Positions 11,155-21,592 of a DNA stretch of 64,000 nucleotides are shown here, piece after piece. The notes below the pieces were generated by a model. The model saw only the letters and a program-made list of their open reading frames with translations, was not told the origin of the DNA and searched no databases. A program made the position numbers and the translations under genes. The stretch is from Azolla caroliniana. Taxonomy: Eukaryota > Polypodiophyta. Each line of letters starts with the position of its first letter. Positions within the stretch are counted from its first letter, which is position 1. Location: contig JBHGNT010000001.1 of NCBI GenBank assembly GCA_043228905.1, forward strand, positions 35,650,001 through 35,714,000, read 5' to 3'.

Positions 11155-14123
11155 ATGGCGACCTTCGACATGAATGATCGCAAAAGTAAGTTTACTCTCC
11201 AGAAAACAAAACGACTGTTTGACTTCTCTCTTTTCTCTTCCAAACCATTGGTGAGTGTTTTACTTTGGGTGTGCTGCAGAGATCGGAATAGGTCTCACTG
11301 GATTCGGAGTTCTGTTTACCCTTTTGGGTGTCATCTTCTTCTTTGACAAAGGCCTCCTGGCGATGGGAAATGTAAGCGCATTTTTTTCTTTTATTATCAG
11401 TATGTGTATCTTCATGTATTTAAATCTCGTTGTGAAAATAGTTCTAACCTAACAAACCAGCCATCAGATATTATTCCTATCAGGGCTCAGCCTCACAATT
11501 GGACTCAAGTCCACCACATCGTTCTTTCTAAAGCGCAGTAATTATAAGGTATAACTATCTTTCCTTGAATTCTCCTCCCTTTTTGCATGTATTTCTTCAG
11601 GTATAATTGTCTAAAACACTATGATGTTGTCATGGAAGGGTTCAATTTCATTCGTGGTTGGATTTCTTCTTGTCATTATTGGATGGGCCTTCTTAGGCAT
11701 GATTCTTGAAGCCTATGGGTTTGTTGTCTTATTCAGGTAAGCCTACTGTTTTTTCTGGCATATGCTTGTGTTGCGAGGTAAATGGTTCTGTCTGGTCAAT
11801 GTGTGAAAAAGATATATTAACATCTCTCAAGAGGTCAAAATGGCCTCTTGAGGTATATTGTGTTTGAAAATGTTTTCCTATCTTGGAAAACAACAAACCA
11901 AAATAAATATATGTAGACTACTAAAACTACATCAGATGGACTGAAACTTCTGCCTTCAAAAGATTGCCAACCTAAGATTGACGGGACTATGAAGCAAGGA
12001 AAGCACCTTTAGTCTTGGGTGATAATGTCTTCATTTGTCCATGACAAGGATGATGAGGCCTTAGTCCACAGATATAGAGAATTGGAGTGGAATTTCGTAT
12101 TAATTTTTTCAAAAGGCCAAAGTGACCTATGAGACAGATAGGTATACCAGGTAATTCTTACAGGATACCTGGTAAAATAAAGCAACAGCTTCTATGTGAT
12201 AATATGTGTATTCTCAGGCATCCACAATGATTAAATAAACTGCACAGTTAAGCAATAATCCTCTAGGATGTGTTGGCTGTGCTTGCTCCAAAGTCTCCTG
12301 GATCAGCCTTTTGAAATTTTCTGGCATATGCATTTGTACAAGTCCTGCTGATTATTTACTCTTCAGAGCTTGTATTTGGTCTCGTTCAATGATGATACTC
12401 CATATCCACCAAGGCATGCAACATTTTCTATGTGATGATTTGTGCATCCTCAGGCATCTTCAATGAACAAAGTAACTGCATGGTCAAGCAGTAATCCATG
12501 AGATGTTGTCTGTGCTTGCTCGGAGGCCTCCTGGCTCAGCTTTTTGAAGATGTCTGACATATGCTTTTGGACAAGCCCTGCCGATCATTTACTCCTGAGG
12601 GGAGACTCTCTAAATATGTGTATCTCTAGTAAAAGCAGCCCTAGACATCTCTGATCATAGAAATCGATGATCTGAAGAAGTGTCCCCGTATTTCCAAATG
12701 CTTTTCTTTGATAGGTCTCCATGCCCCATATGACTCCTTTTGAAGATGTAATATATCTTTTATATATTTGTGATGGTCATATGATCTCTGTTTCTTCCTT
12801 TTGAGTGTATTGTGTTCCCTTGCTACAAGCTCCACGTATCCCTTGATTCCTGAGTGGCCTTTTTCTGCCTTACGTTCACTATCGAATCATACATTATGAG
12901 CATTGTGGTGGTCTTCCTGCATGCCTTCTTTTTATGTTTTGCAAATGCGTTTTAGAAAAAGACCATGTTTTCTCAATGTCATATGGAATATGGTGATGCA
13001 TAAGAAATTCTCTAATGTATTCAAAGCCAAAGCAGTATCTGTGCCTTTTTGCAGTATTCCATGTATCATGAGGTTTCTGGATCTTTTTAGCTCTTTTGTT
13101 GCTCACTATCCAAGTTTCTATCTTGAGAACTTGCATCTAGAACATACATGTGCTATTGTTGATTTCTTTGTGTTGTGACTTATCCATTGTAAATGTGTCA
13201 TATGGGGTAAAATATGTCTGTAAGCATCTGATTGTCATCACTGTAAACAATGCTGGGCTTTTGCTATTTCAGATCTTTGATTTCTTGACTTTTTGAAGCC
13301 ATCTTTCTTCATTGGAAGTTTTGAGCTTCAGATGGTCATCTCCAGATCTGCAAGTTTGCCTCAGTGCATTGGGATAGGAGTTATTGTTTCCTGTTTTTCC
13401 TCTGATAAGCATGTGCCATCTCAATTTGAGCATATTTCAAATCTTGAAGATCAACCTTGTGTTTGAGCACTTGATTCTTGAGGGTAAGTTTTTTTTCTCC
13501 TCGCAACACATCAGCTCTTGGAGTGCAAGGATGTTCACCTTGGGTGGAATGAATGAGGTTTCTTGGCCACTCTTTTTATTTCTAACTTTGAGGTTCTCTG
13601 GATTCAATATAGGTCTTCAATTTTGGGTAGTTGATGTCCTGTTTGTTGAACCAATCTCTGAGAACATGTGCCCTAGTCAATACCGAGAACTTACTTTTTA
13701 ATAGTTTTTGGTCACTCAAAGCTTAGATGAATAGAAAGCTTGGTTCACATGTTTTCTTTCAGTGACACTTCCTTCATAAGATAGACAGGGTTTATTTTAC
13801 CTTATGAAGAGGATTTTTCAGACCCCGTGACCATGGAGAGAGAGGATGTTTAACAAATGATCATTATTTTCTTTTGCAGTGGTTTTCTGCCAACGGTGAT
13901 GGTCTTTTTATCCAGAATACCGTTTATTGGCTGGTTTTTCCAACAACCCTTCTTTTTATCTGTAAGTCACTCTGTTATCTATTTTATTAGTGTGAAAATC
14001 CTGAGTGTCATAGAATATAAAGTGGAACTATGTACTGCTCTGCTAGAACTTAAGATGCTGAACATGCATTTTGTTTATTTGCAGTTCTTTGATCGTTTTC
14101 GTCAGCGAAGGGTGCCGGTTTGA
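11155..14123 (+). CDS. GOT1: GOT1 family vesicle transport protein
   Basis: Small four-helix membrane protein of the early secretory pathway, acting in ER-Golgi and Golgi traffic. Six exons: 11155-11185, 11280-11371, 11468-11548, 11639-11736, 13880-13961, 14085-14123. Together they give 140 residues, the usual length of plant GOT1 proteins. The start is fixed by the family N-terminus MATFDMNDRKKIG. Hydrophobic segments follow in order: GIGLTGFGVLFTLLGVIFFF, ILFLSGLSLTIGL, SFVVGFLLVIIGWAFLGMIL and the GFLPTVMVFLSRIPFIGWFF region. The C-terminus FDRFRQRRVPV is the conserved basic tail. Intron 4 (11737-13879) is unusually long and filled with repeat and decayed coding sequence. SEC23, another ER-Golgi gene, lies 9 kb away; that is probably coincidence. 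Confidence 0.95.
11806..12140 (-). repeat. Two copies of a dispersed repeat (possible LINE 3' tails) in GOT1 intron 4
   Basis: Near 11806-11850 and 12093-12140 the sequence repeats the pattern ATTAA, pyrimidine stretch, CAAGAGG or CAAAAGG, then CCAAAATGGCC or CCAAAGTGACC. Between them, near 11955, is CTTCAAAAGATTGCCAAC, which resembles CTTCAAAAGATCTCCAAC near 2569. Read on the minus strand the units end GGCCTCTTGAGAG, then GTTAATATATC, which resembles the 3' tails of some plant non-LTR retrotransposons. That assignment is inference from memory of the pattern. Confidence 0.45.
12182..12597. repeat. Imperfect tandem duplication inside GOT1 intron 4
   Basis: Two diverged units of about 180 bases (about 12182-12360 and 12418-12597) share the same order of blocks: TCTATGTGAT, CTCAGGCAT, TGCTTGCTC, CTCCTGG, TCAGC, TTTTTGAA, GACATATGC or GGCATATGC, and CAAGCCCTGC or CAAGTCCTGC. 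On the minus strand one unit reads MSDIFKKLSQEASEQAQ and the other has a similar stretch (NFKRLIQETLEQAQ). A coding-like segment was therefore duplicated and then decayed. Confidence 0.6.
12600..13700 (-). pseudogene. Decayed minus-strand coding-like sequence inside GOT1 intron 4
   Basis: On the minus strand this segment gives charged, helix-prone peptide stretches interrupted by stops and frame changes. Examples are RAHVLRDWFNKQD near 13660, NQVLKHKVDLQDLKYAQ near 13460, and VAREHNTLKRKKQRSYDHH near 12800. The lysine, glutamate and glutamine content suggests a former coiled-coil protein. The tandem units just downstream may continue the same relic. I do not recognise the family. It could be a processed pseudogene or part of a retroelement. 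Confidence 0.35.
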
Positions 14124-16082
14124 TGTTGGACAGAGTTGCGCAAAGGCTTCGAGAATCGTAAAACTTATTTGTCAACTTTAGAATTACGTAGCCTTTATGC
14201 TCTGGATACATTCCAATGAACTCAAAATTGTTCAGTAATGCATGACCCAACAGCAGGAAATATGTTGAATGTGCATTGGTAGCAGTCTCTGCTTCTTTCT
14301 ATATCCTTGTATTGCATAATGTTGCCAACTAACATACAGGCTTTCTGCCTAACTTTCAATATATTTGCACGCAGAATTCTCTGTATATAGTGCATGTTTC
14401 TATGTGTACTAATGTATCTTTCTGTGCTTGAGAAGTCCGATGGAATATAAATCTTAATGATCTTGTAGCTTTAACAGATGTAAGTTGATGGGTATATATA
14501 TGTGTGCATGCACATCTGGGACATTATCTAATCCTTTGACCATGTTAAAGAGTTACCAGCCAAGATTATTAGCCTATACTTTGCATGTTGATACTCATGA
14601 TATATAAGTTTATCATGAATTATAGATTCATGTTCCTGAATTATGACATTTCAGATGGTAACCGTTTTTGTCAGAATATAGGCAGACAAGGTGCTATATT
14701 TGATTGGATAATTCAGTTTGTTCATCTATATGCATTTGAGGATGCTCAAGGTTTCTTGTTTATTTCTTTATTCAAGTTTCGGGTTCTCTGACATGGTTGA
14801 AGAAAAGTATGTTCACGAGTACCCACTCCCCCTCTCTTTGTTTTTTATATAGACGAGGTATATAATTTCTTGGAAATTGGGTGGCTCATGAGCATGTTTG
14901 GCAGAGATAACAATGTGGATACTACTTTATGATCATGTCTGACTTTCTGGAGGCTCTATGAGGAAGTCTAGATGCTTTAAACCCCATCTGTGCAGATGAA
15001 GATTTGTACACAGCTTCGTGCAAACTTAAGTGATGGTATTGTACATCACTCAAGCATGGGTAACAAAATCAGAATCAAAATTCTCAACAGCAAAGGAAGA
15101 TGAGGCATACTTACTTTTACCTACAAATACTTGGGAATTGCAGTAAAGCCTTGGATCTCCCTTTGTGCTGCTTATGGTTAACTTATAATGGAAATGTAAA
15201 ACTAGGCAGCCATGCATTTGTAGGGCATAAAAATAGAGCGATCTATTGAGGCCTTTATTCTCAATGATTGCCTAGATGACCAGGAACAAAGATTTGACGC
15301 CCATCCAATAGATTTCAGAGCTCCCAAAGCAAATTTACTAAAGTTTGGTGCTTATATCATCAAAGACATTTCATTGGCAAAGTAAAGGAACATGAAGTCC
15401 AATAATGCTTGCTAGAACTTAGGGAACAACAATGTTGAATTTGAAGAGGTAATTTGGAGCAAATGGTTTGTGTGCTTGATGGGAGAACCATGTATTGATA
15501 TTTTACAAGAATATTTATGTCCGTCATTCACTCACGAATGGCAACTATTTCATAACCTATATTTGTGTTAAAAAAAGCACATAGGTTAACCTATAGTTTT
15601 GTTAAAGAAACGTATCATGCATGTCAGATATTTAAAGAGTACATCAGGGAACTATACTAATTAACATTGGCTTACATCCAGAATACGAAGCCTATTGTAA
15701 GATCACAATGTTGATTGAACCAATAATGACTTTTCCATGGGTATCAATTGCACACATAAGGTTACCATTCCATGCTACGAAACCTCCTTAGGTACGAAGT
15801 GTTTAGGGTTACATTTTCCACATTGTAAAACACTTGTATTGTTAGACTTGCACATATGTAGTATATACTAATGTCACGAGGAGGTTTAGAGAAGAATTTA
15901 TCTTCTCCAACAGTTTGGCCTCCTCCAATCAGCCCTCTTCATGTGGACCAACCCCCACCTAGAGAGAGGTACTCTTATTAAGAGAATGTATGAGTTTAGT
16001 TGAGTTGGGGTCTAGCTAGATAGACAACATAGCATGATGGTGATGGTGATGGTGATGATTAGCAAGTGCAGAGCGATGTGGG
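14124..16082. other. GOT1 3' region and intergenic DNA before the PPR gene
   Basis: The first 300-400 bases are probably GOT1 3' UTR. The rest is AT-rich with only short frames. A GGTGAT hexamer repeat lies at about 16033-16058, just upstream of the PPR start codon. I see no other gene. Confidence 0.5.
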
Positions 16083-18404
16083 ATGATGGTGGCCATCAGG
16101 ATTAGAGAGAGCGATGTGGATCATCCATTTGGGACGGCTTCAGATTGGAAGGACGTCTCAGAAGGGAAGCTGTTGGAAGAAGCTCTTGCGTACCTCCGTC
16201 CACTGTGCAAGATCAAGACGCGACGTGCTATCTCCAGGAACCTCGTCTACTACCTTGTGCAAGGCTGCACCAAGAGAAAAGACCTTTGTGTGGGAAAAGC
16301 CATCTTCTCTCTCCTTCGCGAGAATGGGCTGGAGATTGTGCCGCCCCTCGGAGACCCCCTCATCCGCCTCTTTGCCTTCCATGGCCTCCTCTCCCACGCC
16401 TCCTCCGTTTTCCTTTGCATACACAAACCGAGTTCACACACATGGCACGCTATCATCTCCGCTCACATTGCCCATGGGCATCACCCCAAGTCCCTCTCTT
16501 TGTACCATTCTATGTTGTGGTCCGGTTTTCATCCCAGCAAATTCATGCTTTCTGGCATCCTCAAAGCGTGTACATGCACGAGAAGCTTGTGCCTCGGCAT
16601 GGTGGTTCACCATCAGACACTTGAGTATGAGCTAGATTCACAAGTAGTGGTTGGTAGCGCCCTCATTGCATTGTACTCAAAATGTGGAATCTTGGAAGAT
16701 GCTCGATATGTTTTTAATAGGTTGCCCTCGAGAAATGTCATATCTTGGAACACAATGCTAGCTGGCTATACACACCATGGAGATGGTTTGCTTGCCTGGG
16801 GACTCTTTGAGAAAATGCAACAAGAGAGTTTAAAACCAGACGAGTTCACATTTTCATGCATCTTGAAAGCATGTGGGATCATGGAATCTCTGGGCCGAGG
16901 AGAATTAGTGCACAAAGCAATTATACAAAGGGGACTGTTGATCGATATCGTCGTTGGAAATGCTTTGATAGACATGTACTCGAAGTGCGCCAATTTGAAC
17001 AAGGCTCGAGAAGTCTTTGAAAACATGATTAACCCAAATGTGATATCGTGGAATTCGTTAACAATGGGATATGCTCAGCATGGGCTTGGTTTCGATGCTC
17101 TCGAGCTTTTCACAAAGATGCAGGAAGAACGGATCACGCCCAACAAAGCTACCTTCTTATCTCTTTTGAAGGCTTGTGGCAGTGTTTCTGCGAAAGAAGA
17201 AGGCAAATGGATACATAATCAAACCATTATCAGTGGCCTGGCCACAGATATGGAGATTGGAAGCGCCTTGGTTGACATGTATGCGCACTGTGGGAGCCTC
17301 ATTGATGCCCATGGAGTGTTTGATAAACTATCTAATCGTGATTGCGTGTTATGCTCAACCATCATCTCTGCGTGTGTACATCATGGACATTGTTCTACTG
17401 CTCTCAAGGTTTTTATGAAAATGGAAGAGGATCAGATTAAACCAGATAAAGTAACCCTTTTATGTGTTTTGAAAGCGTGTAGTAGCATGAAAGCGTTAAA
17501 TCAAGGAAGACTTGTTCATGAGCAGATACTAAATTGTGGGCTTGTATATGATGTAGTCATTAGGAACTCTCTCATCGATGTATATATAAAATGTGGTAAT
17601 TTGGACGAAGCACGGAAACTATTTGATGATTTCCCAAACAAGAACATAGTTTCATGGGATTCAATGATTGCTGGATATGCTCATGCTGGATTCGGGTATC
17701 TTGCACTTGAAATTTTTGAGAAGATGCTGTTACAAGGCTCTGATCCGGACAAAGTATCCTTTCTGTGCACCTTGAAAGCATCTGGTGGTATTGGAGCCAT
17801 TCTCCAGGGAAGGCTTATACATGATATGATAAATAGGAACGGCTATGAAAAGGATGCAGAGGTTGGGAATAGTTTGATCGACATGTATGCTAAATGTGGA
17901 AGTCTTGATGAGGCAAGCCGAGCTTTCAAGCTGTTACCCTGTCATAACTTGGCTTCTTGGGGAGCCTTAATCGCAGGCTATGCTCAACAAGGTAATTTTG
18001 AGTCAGCCAATGGATATATTGATGAAATGCAACAAGAAGGTTTGAAGCCCATTGGCATGATTTACACCAGCATGCTCGTGGCCTGCTGTCAAGCAGGCAA
18101 AGTAGAGGAAGGCCATCAACAATTTGCTTTACTATTGGAAGATCATGTACCTGCCATTGAACACTATAATTGCATGATTGATCTTTTGGGAAGAAGTGGC
18201 CATTTACATGAGGCACAAAGGCTTCTTAGAGCTATGCCCACCTCACCTGATGTTTTGAGTTGGATGTCATTGCTTGCTTCATGCAAGACCTATGGGAATA
18301 TACACCTGGGAAAACAGTGCTACAAGGAAGTTGTGAAGTTGGACCCTGACAATGTAGCGGCCCGTTCTCTTATGTCAGACCTGGCTGCAGAATTTAAATT
18401 GTAA
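16083..18404 (+). CDS. PLS-class pentatricopeptide repeat protein, E1 motif only
   Basis: Intronless 773-residue protein. PPR proteins bind single-stranded RNA in chloroplasts or mitochondria; PLS-class members mostly direct C-to-U editing. From about residue 110 to 690 there are tandem repeats of about 31-36 residues, with hallmarks such as NVISWNTMLAGYTHHG, GNALIDMYSKC and KPDEFTFSCILKAC. Residues about 700-773 form the link to E1 (LLGRSGHLHEAQRLLRAMP, SWMSLLASCKTYGNIHLGK). The frame then stops, so E2 and a DYW deaminase domain are absent. An editing role would need a partner supplying the deaminase. The first ATG of a tandem ATGATG is used; no upstream in-frame start was evident. The N-terminal 100 residues are plausible as organelle-targeting sequence, but no clear transit motif is visible. 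The first 500 bases are more GC-rich than the rest. Confidence 0.93.
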   Translation: MMVAIRIRESDVDHPFGTASDWKDVSEGKLLEEALAYLRPLCKIKTRRAISRNLVYYLVQGCTKRKDLCVGKAIFSLLRENGLEIVPPLGDPLIRLFAFHGLLSHASSVFLCIHKPSSHTWHAIISAHIAHGHHPKSLSLYHSMLWSGFHPSKFMLSGILKACTCTRSLCLGMVVHHQTLEYELDSQVVVGSALIALYSKCGILEDARYVFNRLPSRNVISWNTMLAGYTHHGDGLLAWGLFEKMQQESLKPDEFTFSCILKACGIMESLGRGELVHKAIIQRGLLIDIVVGNALIDMYSKCANLNKAREVFENMINPNVISWNSLTMGYAQHGLGFDALELFTKMQEERITPNKATFLSLLKACGSVSAKEEGKWIHNQTIISGLATDMEIGSALVDMYAHCGSLIDAHGVFDKLSNRDCVLCSTIISACVHHGHCSTALKVFMKMEEDQIKPDKVTLLCVLKACSSMKALNQGRLVHEQILNCGLVYDVVIRNSLIDVYIKCGNLDEARKLFDDFPNKNIVSWDSMIAGYAHAGFGYLALEIFEKMLLQGSDPDKVSFLCTLKASGGIGAILQGRLIHDMINRNGYEKDAEVGNSLIDMYAKCGSLDEASRAFKLLPCHNLASWGALIAGYAQQGNFESANGYIDEMQQEGLKPIGMIYTSMLVACCQAGKVEEGHQQFALLLEDHVPAIEHYNCMIDLLGRSGHLHEAQRLLRAMPTSPDVLSWMSLLASCKTYGNIHLGKQCYKEVVKLDPDNVAARSLMSDLAAEFKL

Positions 18405-19390
18405 CATACATTTGTTCCTGAGGTGACAAATCCAAAGTTTGGGAAGGATTGGCTTAAAAGTTCAGATCAGTGGCAGAGGGATGCATGAATATATATTGCC
18501 AGTGGTACACCGCAATAGTATTGTATTGATTAGAACTGGAAGAGCGTGCAAATATTAATCATTGTTACTTCGCATAGATTGCAACCATGCCTCACAAGTC
18601 ACAAAAAATCAGGGGTGCTCATTTACCATTGAACTGAGTTCTATGTTTGCATACAATGAGGTCTATTTTGGAATAAACATCAACATGGGTGCGGCAATGA
18701 GACTTCAAGGGAAGAAGTCACTATGGGTTTGGCAATGAAAGAGTTTTAAGCTGATGCAAATGGATATACCCTCTTATCACTATACAAACATTGTAAGAAG
18801 CTTTCACTGTAAATATGCTTATCAAAGTAGCTCAAATAGCAAAACAAATTTGCAGGATGCAACATAGATCTTGCAGATTTCACCTTCTTAGGCCTGCAGG
18901 ATGACTGATAATATCGAAATCGTCTTGATTGAATTGATACATGACAAAAATGGATAAATGCAATGGGCAACTAATCAGCATCAATCAAATAATAGATGCT
19001 AAAAATTTGGCCTTTCCTTCAAACGTCAAATGTCCCTAATTGTCTTAGACAATAATAACATTTAAATTAATGAGTACATGTATGCTTCTCAAGAGTTCTT
19101 GGGGAAACCCACATCTAATGGGCCATAAAACACCATACATAATGCGTCTTGTGCACCAGTGACTGATTCGTGGAAATCCATATATTAGCCAATGAGATAC
19201 TAACATAATAATTAGCCTTTCATAAACACATTATGTGCAATGAGTTTGAACTAACCACCACTTGCATATGAAAGACTATTAAATGATAGAAAGAATATGT
19301 GCTTATTGATAATCTGAGATTGTTCCAAGGATAAAGAATACTGATATATTTTATTTAGTTGCGAGAATTCACAGGTAGAATAATTGTAGG
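18405..19390. other. Intergenic DNA after the PPR gene
   Basis: AT-rich sequence without a credible gene. The first 100-200 bases may be the PPR transcript's 3' UTR. Confidence 0.45.
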
Positions 19391-19920
19391 GAAAGATTCA
19401 TGAGTTATCATGTGATGTATACAAAGCTAGGATGGAAATTTCAAGTTATCTTTTGAATGGATTGCATGGGTGGCAGTATAACAAATTCATGATAACTCAT
19501 GAATGGAAAGATTCATGAGTTATCATGTAATGTATACAAAACTAGGATGGAAATTTCAAGTTATCTTTTGAATGGATTGCATGGTTTTCATATTATAACA
19601 AATACAATCTCATGTGATTCAAATGAAGCACAGCAACACAAATCCAAGCTATGATTGAAAATTCAAGTTATCTTTTGTACGGGTTGCATGGGTGGTGGTA
19701 TTATGCCCATTGAATTTCAGATTTTTCATAGTATACAAATACAATCTCAAATGACATTCAAATGATGCAAAGCTGGTTACAACACAAATCCAAGTTAACT
19801 TCAGTATCAGGGCATGGGTGTGTCCATTGAAATTCAGATTTTTTGTATTATATCAAACACAATCTCCAATGGTATTCAAATGAAGCAAAGCTGATTACAA
19901 CGCAAATTCAAATGCAAAAG
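19391..19920. repeat. Tandem repeat array with a 17-bp perfect inverted repeat
   Basis: A unit of 115 bases starting GAAAGATTCATGAGTTATC occurs at 19391-19505 and again from 19506, nearly identical until about 19595. More diverged units continue to about 19920, sharing the blocks ACAAATACAATCTC, CATTCAAATGA and ACAACACAAATCCAAG. At the junction, 19488-19504 (CATGATAACTCATGAAT) is the exact reverse complement of 19511-19527, with a 6-base spacer. Confidence 0.85.
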
Positions 19921-20200
19921 CAAAGAACGTTCACTTGCAGCAAAGCATGCATGACCTTCAGATAAAGTAAAAAATACTTAATTAACTCACAGCTTCCATA
20001 ACCTTTGGAAAAGTGATGAACGTGGAGCATGCATGGTTTTTATTTTTAATGGAGCAATGAACTCATACACTATTGATAACAAATCAGAATCCATCTATAG
20101 GGATAATGTTGAGATATACTATCTCCAAATCAGACTTCAAACTCTATGAGTTCACTATGCCTTCATTCTACTTCCATACCGCATTTACTCTTTAAAGACA

Positions 20201-20364
20201 TGTCATATCACAGTATAGAACTAAAACATAAACCACAGCTCGAACATTGTGGTTAATTATCACCAAGCCAACACCAGATAAAGACAGAAACTTATTTGGG
20301 CTTTGTTGATTAATTAATTGTTAAGCTGTGGTTTATGTCTTCAGTTCTATACTTCAACATGACA
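20201..20364. other. Long imperfect foldback (MITE-like or hairpin-RNA-like)
   Basis: The two ends are inverted copies of each other: 20201-20240 against 20324-20364. They share AGTATAGAACT and ACATAAACCACAGCT without mismatch. Pairing continues inward (TTAATTATCACCAAGCC against GGCTTTGTTGATTAATTAA), leaving a loop of about 25-30 bases. A transcript would form a hairpin with arms of about 65-70 bases. It may be a small inverted-repeat transposon or a small-RNA precursor. No known miRNA is recognised. Confidence 0.6.
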
Positions 20365-20792
20365 TAAATTTCACAAGAATTCAAATTTGATCCTCACCAC
20401 AGGGCCGACCTTGTCCCATGGATTGTATTCGGTCTCACATGGACGTTTAAAACCTACCCGTCTCTTCACCCATTCACATTAGATACAATAAAAGAAGTAG
20501 GCATAGCAGTACTCGAATAATGGAATGCAACCATAAAAATTACATTAATGTGTTGCAACATTGATTAAGATTGTGATATTAGACTGCCAGAATTATGGAG
20601 TGAAGTTAAAAATCTTTTAGAAAACCTATGCGACTGATCCATGTTGACAACAAATGCATGATAACAAGAAACCTCATCATAAACTCATGGAAGAAAGGCG
20701 ATGTTTGTTACAACTTACAATCGAGGAGGAGGAGGAAGAGGAGAGGAAGAAGGAAGCCCCAGGCAAATAAAGAAGGAAAGGCAAGGCTTCAT
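20365..20792. other. Region downstream of RPL31
   Basis: AT-rich sequence. Its right part should contain the RPL31 3' UTR (minus strand) and includes a purine-rich GAGGA tract at about 20723-20750. No gene is seen. Confidence 0.4.
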
Positions 20793-21359
20793 TCACTTTT
20801 TACCACCCTTGCCCTTACCCGCCTTCTTCTTCTTCTCAATGACAACCTCACCAACACTGAGGATGGGGACAGTGGAGAGCGAGGAGAGGCCACCATAGCG
20901 TTTGTTGAACCTCTCCACACGATCCGCATCCTGCAGAAACGTTGTGTCCTTGCCCTGGTAAAAGGGATGGTTTCCTGACCACACATCCACAACATATGTG
21001 GGCATCGTGCCACCTGTCTTCATCACGAGCTCCCCATTGCAGAACACCTCCGCTTGGCTGTAGAACTTGGGGTGAATCCCTTCTTTCCGGCACATCACAC
21101 GTGCACACCCTCTATCCACCTGAGCAAACCACCCACATCCTCCACCGATCATCAAATGAAGTAAAACAATTCACTCCTGAGTCATCATAAGCCTCGGGAT
21201 GTGCCAGCAGACCGTTAAAGAAAACAGAAACGAAATAGGAAAACACAGATGAAAACTCACACACACACACACACATACACAGAGAGAGAAAGAGAGAACA
21301 TGTACCTGAACGGCACAAGTCCCTTGCAAGAAAGTGGAAGTCACTGAGGATGTCGCCAT
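20793..21359 (-). CDS. RPL31: Plastid 50S ribosomal protein bL31 (L31)
   Basis: Structural protein of the chloroplast large ribosomal subunit. Two exons: 21306-21359 encodes MATSSVTSTFLQGTCAVQ, a serine/threonine-rich start fitting a short plastid transit peptide, and 20793-21119 encodes the rest. The donor is CAG|GTACAT and the acceptor TTTGCTCAG; together they give 126 residues. The L31 signature is plain: CRKEGIHPKFYSQAEVFCNG, GELVMKTGGT, YVVDVWSGNHPFYQGKD, then FLQDADRVERFNKRYG. The lysine-rich tail AGKGKGGKK is typical of plastid L31. Only part of the four-cysteine zinc set of some bacterial L31 proteins is present, as in other plastid forms. The gene is head-to-head with SEC23, 1.5 kb away, so they may share a promoter region. 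Confidence 0.93.
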
Positions 21360-21544
21360 ATCCCTGCTCCACGCCCAACTCTGTGGTTGTATAGTATGTA
21401 GTGTGTCTCGAGTGAAGAGAGATAAGAGAGATAAGAGAGCTAAATCTCTAATATATACATAATATGTACATATATGTATGTATATACACACATGCATACA
21501 TACATATATGCATAGTACATACATACATACATACATATATTATG

Positions 21545-21575
<31 letters not shown>

Positions 21576-21592
21576 AGAGAGAGAGAGAGAGA
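21259..21592. repeat. Microsatellite cluster upstream of and inside RPL31
   Basis: A CA/GA tract in the RPL31 intron (about 21259-21298) and, upstream of its start codon, GATAA repeats (about 21417-21440), CATA/TATG repeats (about 21455-21540), a TA tract (about 21545-21575) and a GA tract (about 21577-21592). Confidence 0.85.
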
